DNA of 64,000 nucleotides, from positions 248,001 to 312,000 of the forward strand of contig JASANG010003752.1 in the NCBI GenBank assembly GCA_030248215.1, written 5' to 3'. Shown one piece after another: positions 12,170 through 23,223 of the stretch (position 1 is the first letter of the stretch; each line of letters starts with the position of its first letter). Below the pieces are notes generated by a model. The model had not been told where the DNA came from and did not search any database. It saw only the letters and a program-made list of their open reading frames with translations. Position numbers and translations under genes: made by a program. The DNA comes from Enoplolaimus lenunculus (lineage: Eukaryota > Nematoda > Enoplea > Enoplida > Thoracostomopsidae).

Positions 12170-14675
12170 ATATAGATGGGCACCGAATATCCGGATATGT
12201 ATCCGAAATGAAACGTGTATCCGGATATCCGAAATGTTTTTGTGTAGAAAATTTTTTGGAATAATTTGCATGGTTTCACCACCAAAGTAGCTGGAGCTGA
12301 CGAAAAAATTCTGTATCCAAACATCAGTCAGAATATTACCACATTCTTGAATAATTGTTCCATGATGATTCAAAATCTTTATTTCTTCACTAACACTTAC
12401 CAATATTAAAAAACTTCAGATTAGCGTGATATTTATAGGTAAGTTGAAAATCTACGCAATAACTACGGTACGCAGCCACATTTGTACAAGCACGCACGTT
12501 ATTAGTTTTCATACAATCCATAATTGAGTCGCATGAAAGAACAAACAATCCAATCACAACCGGTCCTCGTGTGGAAAATATGAAAATTACAGGATATTTA
12601 CTGTAAAATTGCGTTCAAAATATTTACCATCCCGCCCATTTAGAAATTTTTGGATCCGCTGCTGAAAGCACAACACCAGTAAAGTAACATGGGCTGATGT
12701 TTGCACGACTTAGCGTAAGTGTGTTTCAATCTGATTCTTTGTTCTTGGAACTAAAACGATTCAAGTACATATAGTTCGAGGGAAGGGTTATATTCGATGG
12801 AATCTGTTGCAGTGGTTTAAATATGGCAAAGGACAAGCCAAATGAACTCAATTTAAGTTGTCAACGCAAGTATTTATTTAGTAGTCTGTAGCAATCTTCT
12901 AAACTGAATACTCAGAACTATGAGGTACTGTAGTGACTGTAGGTGTCTGTGCCACTCTTAAATATATTTCAACCTAAAAACTAAAACAAATCTAAAACCA
13001 AACCTAAATCCACACCTTAACGGAGTCCCTGGCTCCGCCTAGTCTCTCTTAGAACTTAAGTTAGGCTTAGGCGCTGCTAAACGGCGTAGAAATGTATAAA
13101 TCGATGCATGGCGGCTGCGTCCGCAAGGTTCAGTATTCAGGGGCCCTGCGTGGCCAACTAATATATTATTGTCAGGCTTAATGCGCGAAATCGCATAGCT
13201 AGGGGTAGGGAGGGGACATTGTTGTTGTGTTCTATTTATGCTAGTGGTAAATATGAGTGTCTCTAAGGGGCCCGAGACGCCCGGGACACTCATAATTATG
13301 CAAATCAATTCCACACGGGGGCTGGGGTAGCCAGCCTCCATAATCATTCTGTTAATTGGCAAGTTACAATATGCGGTGCATTTTTGATTACGACTTTACC
13401 TAGTGGCGGATTTTGGTGGTTATTATTGTGTTTGGAGTTGAATTGCATAGAGACCCGGGCGACTTAGGCAGAAAAGGTGTTTAAACGGAACTGGAGTCAC
13501 GGTAGCTCAATGTGAGCACGGTGAAAACGGCATAATCAGGCAATCGATCTAAAAGCGCATAGCGCGGAGCCTTCGGGCAGTACCAGGGGAACTTGGGGTA
13601 TACTTGGGAAATGTGTTAAGGAGATACTTGGGGTTATTTGGAGTTTACTTGGGATAAGTCGATTCTAGCGGGGCTAGTTTCGGCTGTAGATACTTGGGAG
13701 TTACTTGGGGATTTTGCGGTTATTTGGGAATTTATGGAGAACTTGGGTTGTCACGTTAACGTTTACATTTGTTTTGTACGGTGTGAGCTTGTGACTTAGT
13801 GGAACAACAGGGTTAAGAGTATCGTAGTTGACGTGCGGAAAGCACCTAACAAAGGAACTTTCGGCACATTCGGAGATTAATAAGGTCGGCAGCATAAGCA
13901 TATTACTCGTTTACTTGTGTATATATTCGGTACTTGTGCTTTATTGAATATAGCTTTAACGTGGTGTTGGGAGGGAATAAAAAGGAAAACGACTGCGTTT
14001 ACTGAATCAGAGAGATATAAGCGTCATTGGAATACGGACTTGAACGCGCAGTTGGTGGTTTCAACCCTTAACCGAAATCACGAACTATTCACAGTGACTA
14101 GTGAGTGACCCGAATAAGAGGGGAACTGATATTTATTTGACCTCTCCAGAGGGTACCCCGTTATTCGGTTACGGACTGTTATTTATTTATAACCCGTCCT
14201 CCGCCACACTTCGTTACACATATATCCGGTACTGTAACTAACCCATGAATTGAATGTTTAGTTGCCTTGCATCAGAAGCCTTTGCCACAATGCAAGGTGA
14301 TTATTAGGAACGTACTTTGAAAACTTAAGTACGCTTCAAAGGTTTGAACTCACATTTAATAATTGACGTTTATGGACTCTAATTAGGGTTTAGGGACTCT
14401 ATGCGCCCACAGCCTCTTATTAGGGATATGGACTCCTATTGATTGGGACTCAAAATGGGTACCCCGTATTATTCGGGTCACTACAGTACTGGCATAAATA
14501 CCGATTTTTAGAATTGTATCCTTTACCTTTAGAGCAACAAGTTAAAACAAGTGCTTAAGAAACGAAAATTGAGGTTCGGAAACTCAAAAAAACGCAAAAT
14601 CGGGTTTAGGATATTCAAAATAGAAAATTGCATTTCGGATATCCGGATAAATATCCGGCAAGAATTGCCCGACAT
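12170..14675. repeat. Outer inverted-repeat element split by a later insertion
   Basis: GGGCACCGAATATCCGGATA, then TATCCGAAATG at 12178-12212, is mirrored by CATTTCGGATATCCGGATAA, then a GAATTGCCC run, at 14632-14672. The match spans about 35 bp per side with gaps. The simplest reading is a palindromic MITE with TATCCGG-rich arms into which the 12928-14485 element inserted. Confidence 0.45.
12928..14485. mobile_element. Candidate solo LTR (fossil LTR retrotransposon)
   Basis: The element begins TGTAGTGAC and ends GTCACTACA (TG...CA ends with a 9-bp inverted repeat) and is flanked on both sides by GTAC (12924-12927 and 14486-14489), a 4-bp target duplication as made by Gypsy-type integrases. 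It is 1,558 bp. I see no protease, reverse transcriptase, integrase or envelope frame, nor a second internal copy of the ends, so it fits a solo LTR better than a full element. The identical target duplication suggests moderate age. Alternative: a non-autonomous terminal-inverted-repeat DNA element with TA duplication. Confidence 0.45.
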
Positions 14676-14689
14676 GAAAAATATATATA

Positions 14690-16153
14690 TACTATAAACA
14701 AAGGCGTAGCAATAGGGGTTTTATGTATATATTTCTGAAATTTTGCGGCAATGACTCCTTTACCCATTCTGAAACTGTAGGCACAACTCGTACCTATCAC
14801 AAACAAACAAAATTTAAACCTAAACTAATTTCATTTATGTTGAATCTAAACTATAAACTTTTTACTTTTCAAACTCCTTCTTAATCGGTGAGAAAATCAG
14901 AGATGATTAAATCCGATTTCATTATTATTTCTTTTATTGTTACCAAAAAATATTTATATATACTCCGGTGAAAGATTTCACTATATTTTTATGAAAGCAA
15001 TGGATCCCTGATCATCTGAAGCGCTTTATTCCATGAGTTGTCTAGAATGCAACTGCAACCAAAGTAGTTCCAATCAGTGATTCAATCTTAATATTGACTA
15101 TGATGATAAAAGTAGGTAACATGTCAGATTTCAGCTAAAAGTTTTGGAATCGTAATCTAAATCAATTTTTTCAGTTTTTTTCTGTGGTAAGCAATTACTG
15201 GCCAGCCGACCGATTCCTGGCCGGTGCACACATGTGTTAACTTTCAAAGTTTAACTAACCTATGTTATAAACAGGTGCTTGACCAACACTTGGTAGTGTT
15301 TTTGCAAGTAAACATACTCTCTCTGACCTCAGGCTTCGGTGCTTTACACTATTTATTGCTTACTTAGGCTAAGCCATACGCTTTTAGGCTTTAGGCTTAC
15401 GAATTTGCTTATACTACTGGTACGGCCCTGTTCTATACAATGGGCATCCTAGTTTTCAGCTTAAGAAAAATCCTAAACCTTAAAGCCGATTTAAATCATC
15501 TTCCAGTGAATTTGAGTTTATTTTTTCATAAGAGCAACGATAAAAACTAACAAACAGCAGAATAATAAAGAGGCTGTGCTAATTCTAAACAGGTTAGGTT
15601 GCAACGGAATTTCGGTAGACAAATCCGATATCTTCACTATCCGTTTCAGGTATTTTTCACTCGAATTTCCGGGTATTTTAGGTATTGAAAGTTTTTCTCA
15701 TTCGAAAGTTTAAGAAAAACTGACATATTATCCAAAATGTTCATATGTTTCCCGCTAAATGCATTTGGTTCAAGATTTTGGCATTTTATATGTACCCCCG
15801 TTTTCAATGGCTGTCAATGGCTGAGCTGAGCTACGCTAAACAACACGTGGTCCCTTAGGAAACAAAGCTTGATTGATCTGATAAATAATAAACATTATTT
15901 ATAGGTTAAATAGATTTTTTGAAATTGATCACTTCACTTTCATTTTATAATATAATCTCGCTAACGTAGACTATTTAATTTGCATAAGGTGCTTCAATCG
16001 AAAATATCAATTATATTGAAATGTTAACAAAAAATATCGCATGATCTTCGCTAAAACCACTATAAATAAATTCTAATCTAAACACGAAGTAAGACTATTC
16101 CACCTAGCACAGCTACTAACAGGGAACACAGACAGAATAGATGCACTACATTT
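14690..16153. other. Non-coding spacer downstream of the ADP/ATP carrier gene
   Basis: AT-rich sequence with no supported exon. TTAGGC-like runs occur at 15360-15410 (TTAGGCTTTAGGCTTA). The rest shows no recognisable structure. Confidence 0.4.
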
Positions 16154-16465
16154 GCTGGGTTTCTGAAACCGCACTTAAGTACGATTTCGTACTGAAGTAT
16201 GTGCCAAGCAATTAAGTCACTGCCTAAATGTGATGCGTTGCAGACTACCAGTTCTGGCATATTAGCTTTAGTCTAATTGAGATTCTAGATATACTGTGTC
16301 TCCAAAACATAAATCAAAATTATGGTTTTCAAGTTAATATGCCAGTTGGTTGCAACTGAAATTTATTTGTGTTTACATAAAAAGTTAAGTATTTAAGACC
16401 GCTACTTAAGTAATTACTTAACCACAACATGAGTAAATACTTAAGTAAGATTTCAGAAACCCAGC
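16154..16465. mobile_element. GCTGGGTTTCTGAAA terminal-repeat MITE
   Basis: Perfect 15-bp inverted ends (GCTGGGTTTCTGAAA / TTTCAGAAACCCAGC) enclose 312 bp with sub-terminal TACTTAAGTA-type motifs. Five flanking bases on each side agree at four positions (CATTT/CATTG). Another copy is at 49106-49469 and a decayed one at about 46530-46600. It is non-coding and lies 134 bp beyond the stop of the ADP/ATP carrier gene. Confidence 0.8.
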
Positions 16466-16599
16466 CATTGCTTATAATTTAATGAGTATAATTACAGCTA
16501 GGAAAAACAACCATCAATGCATTCAGTTCAGAGTGCTACAATACTCAACTGGAGATAAATAAATTTCAGACAAGTGTCTTATGTTGTTTTAGTCAGTGG

Positions 16600-19500
16600 T
16601 TAGTAAATGTATTTTTGAATTTCAGCATAAATTGCCAACACAAGCGCACCACCTGTGCCTCTGAAGACATTGGACAGAGCGCCTTTGAAGAATGCAGTTG
16701 GACCTTCTTGTTGTAAAATCTTCTTCCAACAGTCGAGAGTGTTTTTGTAGAGAATGTCTTGGCGTCCAGATTGCATCATCATGCGACGACGAACGGTGTC
16801 CCACGGATAAGATACGATACCACTTGATACTGTTACCACCTGTAAACAGTTACATACGTACACAAATAGTAACAATATGACGTAGTGTTTGTTAACCATG
16901 CAACAATGTACAGACCTCGATCCATGCGCGTAGCCGAAATTTTGGTTTTAACATTAAATTTCTTGTGACATTTATTTCAAGCTGGATTGATTGTTTCGGA
17001 AAAAATATTAATCGACTGGAAAAAACGTGTTTTTCGGCTTTTCATGAAAAATGAAAAAATTGTTACCGTCTTTCCTTCGAAGAAAAACCGTTTTATTGTC
17101 TTTTTGGCCCCCCATCGGCATTCAGTCTGAAATTGTGTACTGTTACGTAAACTGCTAGATTACTGGCGTACAACCTACCTGAGCGATTGCCCACGCTACG
17201 AAGAAATTCAAGTTCTTCGGATCACTGGCGACTAAAACTTTAGCAGTATCGAAAGCACCAAAATATGCGGCACGATAGATGATGATGCCTTGGACCGAAA
17301 CTATGAAACCTCTGAAACGAAAATTCGATTTTTCACAATTGAACATCTCGTGATTACAAACGTTTAAGTTACAAAAAACCGAAAGCACAACATTTTGCTT
17401 TAAAAAGTTGACTTTATTAAATGTGAGTAAAAATACGCAAATTGTACTCAAAGCAGAATCAGTCAAATATACGTAAAACAGAAAACATACACATGATTGG
17501 AAACATGATTGGTACCTGTACAAACCAACAACGCCGTCACTTTTCGCTATTTTTACCAGACAATCTCCGAGACCCTTGAATTCTCGGTTGGCACCTTTGC
17601 CAACATCTGCTGCGAGACGGGTTCGAGCAAAATCAAGCGGGTACACGAAACACAACGATGTTGCACCAGCTGCCCCACCACTAGCAAGATTTCCTAAAAC
17701 AATTTTGCTTCTTTTATTATCAACACTTGAAATATTGAACAGAAACAACACAGTTTCACACTGTAGTACGCAAAGGTCGATGAACTAATAAGATTACTCA
17801 AAAAGGGGATAGAAACAATCGCTTATATCTGGAGTCTGGAGTCTCAATCTCAGTATCAGTCTCAAGCCTCGAAACCAGTATCAATATTACGATTTCCATG
17901 ACAGTGCGATTTTTAATGTGCGATATAGTCAGTTTGTTTCGCTGATACCTATATATGTGATTGTCTTCATATGTATATTTAGTACCAAATACGCTTAGGA
18001 CCTGGCTTCTCCAGAGCGGGGGGGCAGCACTTTTCGAAATTTTCATTTCCCCCCGGCGAAAATTTTGCCGCCCCCGGAAAGCCTTCCCGGCGAATTTTCG
18101 GGCGCCCCCAGCAAATTTTTTTGCTGGGGCCCCCCAGGCCTTTGCTAGGCTAAAAATTTTCAATGTTAAAACGTAAAGCCCTGGACTTCTTTTGATGCGG
18201 ACATTCGGCAAAATATGATTTTATATTACGCTGAGGACTCATAATATAATTTTTTAATAGCGTTACAAATATCCGTAGTAACTAATACAATTCAATAATG
18301 ACCTGAAAAAAGCACAATTATTTAAAGACCGTTTCAGGGCATACAGCATTCGAAAGTACCTTGCAGCAGCAAGTTCAACCCGCCTGAGGTTATGATAAAC
18401 TGAAGCTGTGACTAATATATAAAATATATATTAATCACAGTTTCAATTATAGATTATCTATATTTTATACAGTTGTGCTTCTTTCAACTTCTGGTTAAGT
18501 TGTCAGTAATATTAGTTAAAATTATAATTAGCGTTTGCGAGAAATGTTTGTCATGTTGAGCGATGAGTAATCTTCAGTTGAGTTGGAAACACGGTCTACA
18601 ATGAAAAAATGGTCCAAAAAGTCGGTTTGCAAAATTTTAAGCCTGCCCCCAGGACTCCCCAGATCATCTGCCCCGCAGGAAAACTGTCCCCCCCCCCCGC
18701 AAAATTAGCTGCCCCACCGGAAACTCCTGGGGGCCCCCAGGAAACGCCCCCCCCCCGCGGAAATTTCCAAGCTGTTGAGAAGCCAGAGGACTAGGGTCCT
18801 TGGCCGGATTTTGTCGCTTCAGTTAAGTACTTTTGGGTCAAGCGAAGCTGCTCGTTCCCGAGAATGCATATATGTCGATGTCATTTAGGCCGGGAAACCT
18901 TGCATACATGTCGGATTGTTCGTGATCTCCCCGCGTTGGTGATTTTCGTACGTATATATGACAATATTTTCCACCAACATGAGTCAAAAATTGCCGAGGG
19001 TTAGAAGGCGCTAAACCTTTTAGACTTATACTAACAAATTACTTAAAATTATTGCTTAAAAATAAAAAAAAACGCAGCCGAACATTGTTGGATTCGGTTT
19101 TTTTACAACCGTATCCGAACCGCAAAATTTTGCCGAATATTAATCTTTGTTGGCACCCTGGGAAGACATGCTTCATCATTCATAAGTCAGTGCAGTATCA
19201 CCCAGTCAAACTCCTAGTCGACGTCGATATGGAACAAGTCATCAATGTTAAGCTCGGTGACACCAAGATCACCATAGTTAACATCTACATTCCGAAACAC
19301 AGCAGTTGCCAAAGCGTATACAAAGCCAGCATCCAGCACATGCTTCAAAATGATGACCACCTCAAAGTCAGTGATACGAACGCACAATGCACATCACGAT
19401 GACTGGCATTCGAAAGAAAACCGAGATAACTGCGTAGAAGATCCTTTCAAGCACAAATACAACAATCAGCATTTTGCATACTAAGCTTAGATGCAGCAAC

Positions 19501-22206
19501 TTGGATCACCGCTGCGAAAGAGAGCTCCCCTGACATATTATCAGCCAGCGTCGACATCACCCCAATAGCCATCTGAAATGTCACCCCAACGCAAGGATCA
19601 TATCACTTATCTTTACCATTAGACTTCAATGCGTTCAAACCGCACGCCAACGCTGAGTCAAACCAGAGTAACCTAAATAAACTTCAACAAGGCTCGACGG
19701 AGCGAGTTCGCAGACTATATTGAAGGAAATCTGTTAAAAGAGAACGTCCCAGACAACATCATCATCGCCGAGAAGGCCTTCAGAAAATCATCAAAAGCGC
19801 AGTCAAGCGCATCATACCTGGAGGTAGAATCCCAGAAACATGGCCTGAATTTCCCACAGTAGCCGCTCTTCTGGTGGATGAGCGAGACGCCTACTTGTGG
19901 CCAACCCAGATGATATCAGGATCCCTGCGATGAACAGCGATTCGACAAGCTAGTCAAGAAACATCAAAAAACTGGCTCAAATCCATCAAGGATTGCAACC
20001 TTAACAAAGGAGCGAAGAAACCACGGTCCACCATCAAGAGATTGTTAGCAGGGTGCGACCGGATATTAATTTACCGGAGACCGGAACCGGTTGTTGCATA
20101 TGTTCAAATAATTTATTTTTCGCTGTATTTTTAGCGTGGTTCGAACGTAATCGCAGCAAGATGTTAAAGACGCTCATCCGGTAACCGGTAGGTTTATGCC
20201 GGATACTGGAACTGGACATCAGACTGCACCCTGGCTGTTAGACCGTCATAAAGCACAAGACAACATCGCAATTAAGTTTGAAGACCAACAGGGAACAAGT
20301 GCTAGAATATGTTCAACAGACAATACACCCCACATTCGCAAACAATAGATGAGGAAAAACGATCCAATCCTCTGAAGCATCCATGAATGCGGATGCATGG
20401 GGGCAAAATAAAAAAAACCTCATGCTTATGCTGCACATCGTTTAAAACACTGATGCAAACGTAGTGCCTTCAAACGCAGCAGCAGTAAAACATGAAATAA
20501 AAACTAAAAAACTCAGCAGCTGATTGTGAGGCGGCGTCATTCTGTGGTAGCGCGCTGGACTGAGCATCTGTCGCTATGGGTCATGGCATCGAAACCTCGT
20601 AAGAACGCTCTCATTTTCAGCTGCAAGAAAACAGAACTACAAACCGTCGTACCCTAGCCTACTCTATTATATAATCACATGGTGATTACAACGGGGACGC
20701 ACTGGCAAACTGCCGCGCAAGAACAAAAAACCTATGTTGGCGGTCAAGGGACGACCTTGTAGAACAACTGGGGGATGTGATATGTGGATGCATGGAGGCA
20801 AGTAAAAACCTCATGCTGATGCTGCACATCAACGTCGGTAAATCGCTAATGCATATGTGGTGCCTTCATATCCAGAAGCGGTAAAAACAAGGAATACGTA
20901 ACCAAGGCACACGGTATTATGTTGAGGTTCTTACTTGGCATAACACAGAAAAACTCAGCCGCTGATTGTGTGGCGGCGTGGCTTAGTGCTAGCGCACTGG
21001 ACGGAGAATCTGTCGGCCATGGTATCGAAACCTCATAAGAATGTCCCTCTTTTTGAGCTGCAAGAACACAACTAAAACAGTCCTATCCTAGCCTACCCCA
21101 CTTACCGGGGGATCAAAATGTCGCGTTTTTCGAGCATCTCCTCATACGCTTACCGTGCACATACACCGACAACCTTCATAAGAACGCGTATATATACCTT
21201 TCCACATGTTCCAGGGTGCCAGTTTTATAGGTATCGGGTTACTTTGGTATATAGCTCGCACTAACCTGCAAAAAATCTCCAAAACTGTTTCTTTCGGTCA
21301 ATGCCGTCCAGAAACATCTTTTTGTAAGTATCCTTGAACGCAAAGTTTAATGCTTGCGTCGGGAAGTATCGGATGACATTCGCCAAGTTACCTCGCCATA
21401 ATGAAAAGAATCCCTGCTCTTTTGGTACACGAATGAGCACGTCTATAATGCCTTTGTAACGCTGATCCGCTGCTATTGTTTTCTGCGCATGTTGCACCTG
21501 AAATTGATGCGACCATTACGGTAGAAAACAAAGAGCATAACTTCGAATTTGTTGAGCAAAGAGTTAGCAGAAAATTATTTCATTCCGAAAGCAGGGTTCA
21601 ACCGAAATTCCTGCTCCGGCTGGAATTCCTGCAAAAATTCAATTCCTGTTCCTGTTCCTGCATTCAAAGATGCAGGAACTGGAATTTTTACGATTTTGTG
21701 GCAAGTTATGCCTAATCATTTACGTAACCATGCAAATTTTGTCTTTAAAAACTTGTTACATCGACAGAAGCGTTTTTCCAATTACTTCAATTTCGTTAGT
21801 AAAGTGTTTTTCTTGTGTTTTACCAAACGTTTATGATGAAATAGCTGAAAATTCGTTGAAGTCATTTTTTGGCTTTTTTTATATAATCCCACAGTAATTC
21901 GGTAGGTAATGAAAATTATTTAGAATTCCGGTTCCTGTTCCTGTTCCGGTTCCTGCAAAAAATTCAATTCCTGTTCCTGATCCTGTTACACTTACAGCAA
22001 AATTAAGTCCCTGTTAGAACTCTGCCGCCAAGTTAAAGCCGCGACCTGCATCCTAGAAAACAGTTGCGGTATAACATACTAACTTGTAACAATAGCTTCA
22101 CACGCTCAATGGGTGCTACGACGGTTTTTGAAATTGCAGCCGCAGTTCCACCGCTTGCAAGATCTATGAAAAACTTTGTTGGATCGAAGCCTTTCTTGTC
22201 ACTCAT
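16600..22206 (-). CDS. ANT: Mitochondrial ADP/ATP translocase, copy A
   Basis: Five exons, complement(join(16600..16839, 17179..17311, 17516..17693, 21266..21497, 22084..22206)), give 906 nt and 301 aa, the normal length for SLC25A4/5/6-type carriers. The start is Met in [20 protein letters not shown]. Three mitochondrial-carrier repeats are seen with signatures [21 protein letters not shown] and [12 protein letters not shown], and the last holds the RRRMMM motif diagnostic of ADP/ATP carriers. The C-terminus is [11 protein letters not shown]. The protein exchanges matrix ATP for cytosolic ADP across the inner mitochondrial membrane. All introns are GT-AG. The 3.57-kb intron between exons at 17693 and 21266 is loaded with mobile elements; the intron between 21497 and 22084 holds a MITE. 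The wording is closest to nematode ANTs as I remember them. Confidence 0.96.
17995..18800. mobile_element. Foldback element with C-rich arms
   Basis: The left end TAGGACCTGGCTTCTC (about 17995) and the right end GAGAAGCCAGAGGACTA (about 18778-18794) are inverted copies. Just inside each end is a block of poly-C and CCCCGGAAA-type sequence (18020-18150 and 18640-18770), standing out sharply from the AT-rich surroundings. It lies in an intron of ANT copy A. The two open frames across these blocks are compositional artefacts. Confidence 0.5.
18402..18446. repeat. Imperfect palindrome of about 20-bp arms
   Basis: GAAGCTGTGACTAATATATA is followed by its near-perfect reverse complement (TATATATTAATCACAGTTTC) with only a few bases between. 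It sits in the centre of the C-rich foldback element and would form a strong AT-rich hairpin. Confidence 0.75.
19100..20440 (+). mobile_element. Truncated LINE: endonuclease-to-linker fragment
   Basis: Frames around 19150-19400 read [20 protein letters not shown], then [22 protein letters not shown], which is the apurinic-endonuclease core of non-LTR retrotransposons (the NVY/NIY-P motif). Shifted frames beyond ([16 protein letters not shown]; then [20 protein letters not shown], with [12 protein letters not shown] and [11 protein letters not shown]) match the linker before the reverse transcriptase. The reverse-transcriptase domain itself is absent. Several frameshifts and stops make it dead. 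The copy is interrupted at 20049-20233 by a hAT-like MITE and continues after it. It inserted in the sense opposite to the ANT gene. Confidence 0.7.
20049..20233. mobile_element. hAT-like MITE inside the LINE
   Basis: The ends are CAGGGTGCGACCGGATATTA and GACTGCACCCTG, length 185 bp, with flanking octamers ATTGTTAG / GCTGTTAG matching at six of eight positions. Internal CCGGTAACCGG motifs are shared with the family members at 36236 and 41209. Confidence 0.75.
20385..21110 (+). repeat. Two tandem copies of a tRNA-derived SINE-like unit
   Basis: Unit 1 (about 20385-20690) and unit 2 (about 20780-21110) share, in order, GGATGCATGG(A/G)GGCAA, AACCTCATGCT, GATGCTGCACATC, CTCAGC(A/C)GCTGATTGTG, GCGGCGT, a tRNA-like A box (GTGGTAGCGCGCTGGAC / AGTGCTAGCGCACTGGAC), a B box-like ATCGAAACCTC, and CCTAGCCTACTC/C. 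Near 20700 the piece ACTGGCAAACTGCCGCGC, then GTCAAGGGACGACCTTG, also occurs at 23685-23765. They lie in an ANT intron and are non-coding. Confidence 0.65.
21592..22013. mobile_element. Diverged hAT-like MITE in ANT copy A intron 1
   Basis: The element starts CAGGGTTCAACCGAAATTCC and ends at AAGTCCCTG. Inside are runs of TTCCTGTTCCTG and CCGGCTGGAATTCCTG. The flanking octamers do not match, so the right end may be misplaced. Copy B of the gene lacks an equivalent insertion in the part of the intron seen here. Confidence 0.5.
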
Positions 22207-23220
22207 GATTAATTTTTGTTTAACCTATAACCTATAAAATTTGAAACGTAATCTTTTGTTGAATACGATTTCAATTCTTTTCGATTTCGTGTACGAGGTT
22301 ATCACTTATAAACTTGATTGGCCGAAAATGTCCATGTTAATAATTACAACTAAAAAATTTGACAAATAACGAAACCAAGACGTTCTGCTGAATATTTTTA
22401 CGAACTCATTTCGCTTAATGCAACATATAAAACAGATCTCTGCTATTTCTACTAACTATGTAAATAAGTGTCTAAAAAGAATACAAACAGCATTTACAAA
22501 AACGGTTTTAAAGCACCTTAAGAAACTGAAAAACAAATAAAATTCTGTTTTACGCTGCTTTGCAATGACAATTACACCAGTTTATGATTACGTTTTGATG
22601 ACATAACAACCAACCAAGAATATAATGTAAAGCATGCAATTAGAACTACATTCACAAAAGCAAAACTAAACTAGTTATCAACGTTTCTTCAGTTGCCTTT
22701 AATTACACGCTAGTCTGGTTTTGTAGGCTGGAGCACTAATATTTTGGATCATCATTTTGCTTTGAAACATACATAGTGTATATATTCTTTCAGCTAGCAG
22801 AATTAGGTTTAAAAATTCTCTTCGCCATAAACCGTATCTTTTCATTGTTTATTCACACGTACCTCTAACGTGGGGTTAGAGGGAAGATTGCGTCTGGATA
22901 TGTTGTGTACACGGTGGTGTTCTGCATTATACAGCTGTGCGTAGAGTGCTCTATTTAGTTACGTAGCTGACGATGAGTGAGCCTTATTCTGCGATAGAAC
23001 CGACTCTTCTAATCGAAGTGTGTGTGATTGATTATTTCAGTAGAAGAGTTATCTGCTTCTGAAGGATATGCTTATTGCGGATTTTGGTTTTTATGTATCA
23101 AAATTGTGGCTGAACAAATATTGCACCGGGAAGTTAAGTATGATGCACCCTGCAGAAACTTAGCGTATAACAGAAGGAATTAAGTAGAAGTGTTAAACAT
23201 TACATCGTGTAACGTTTTTA
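22207..23220. other. Spacer between divergent ANT copy A and the TRIP12 gene
   Basis: The 5' flank of ANT copy A on one side. No exon was supported. An ATG at 22973 opens 29 codons (MSEPYSAIEP...) but the phase of its possible donor does not fit the next TRIP12 exon. Confidence 0.4.
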
Positions 23221-23223
23221 AAT

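Noticed and set aside
22973-23062. TRIP12 start codon at MSEPYSAIEP
   Set aside because: The frame ends after 29 codons, and its possible donor is phase 0, whereas exon 2 needs a phase-2 donor. The exon at 24470-24528 fits exactly.
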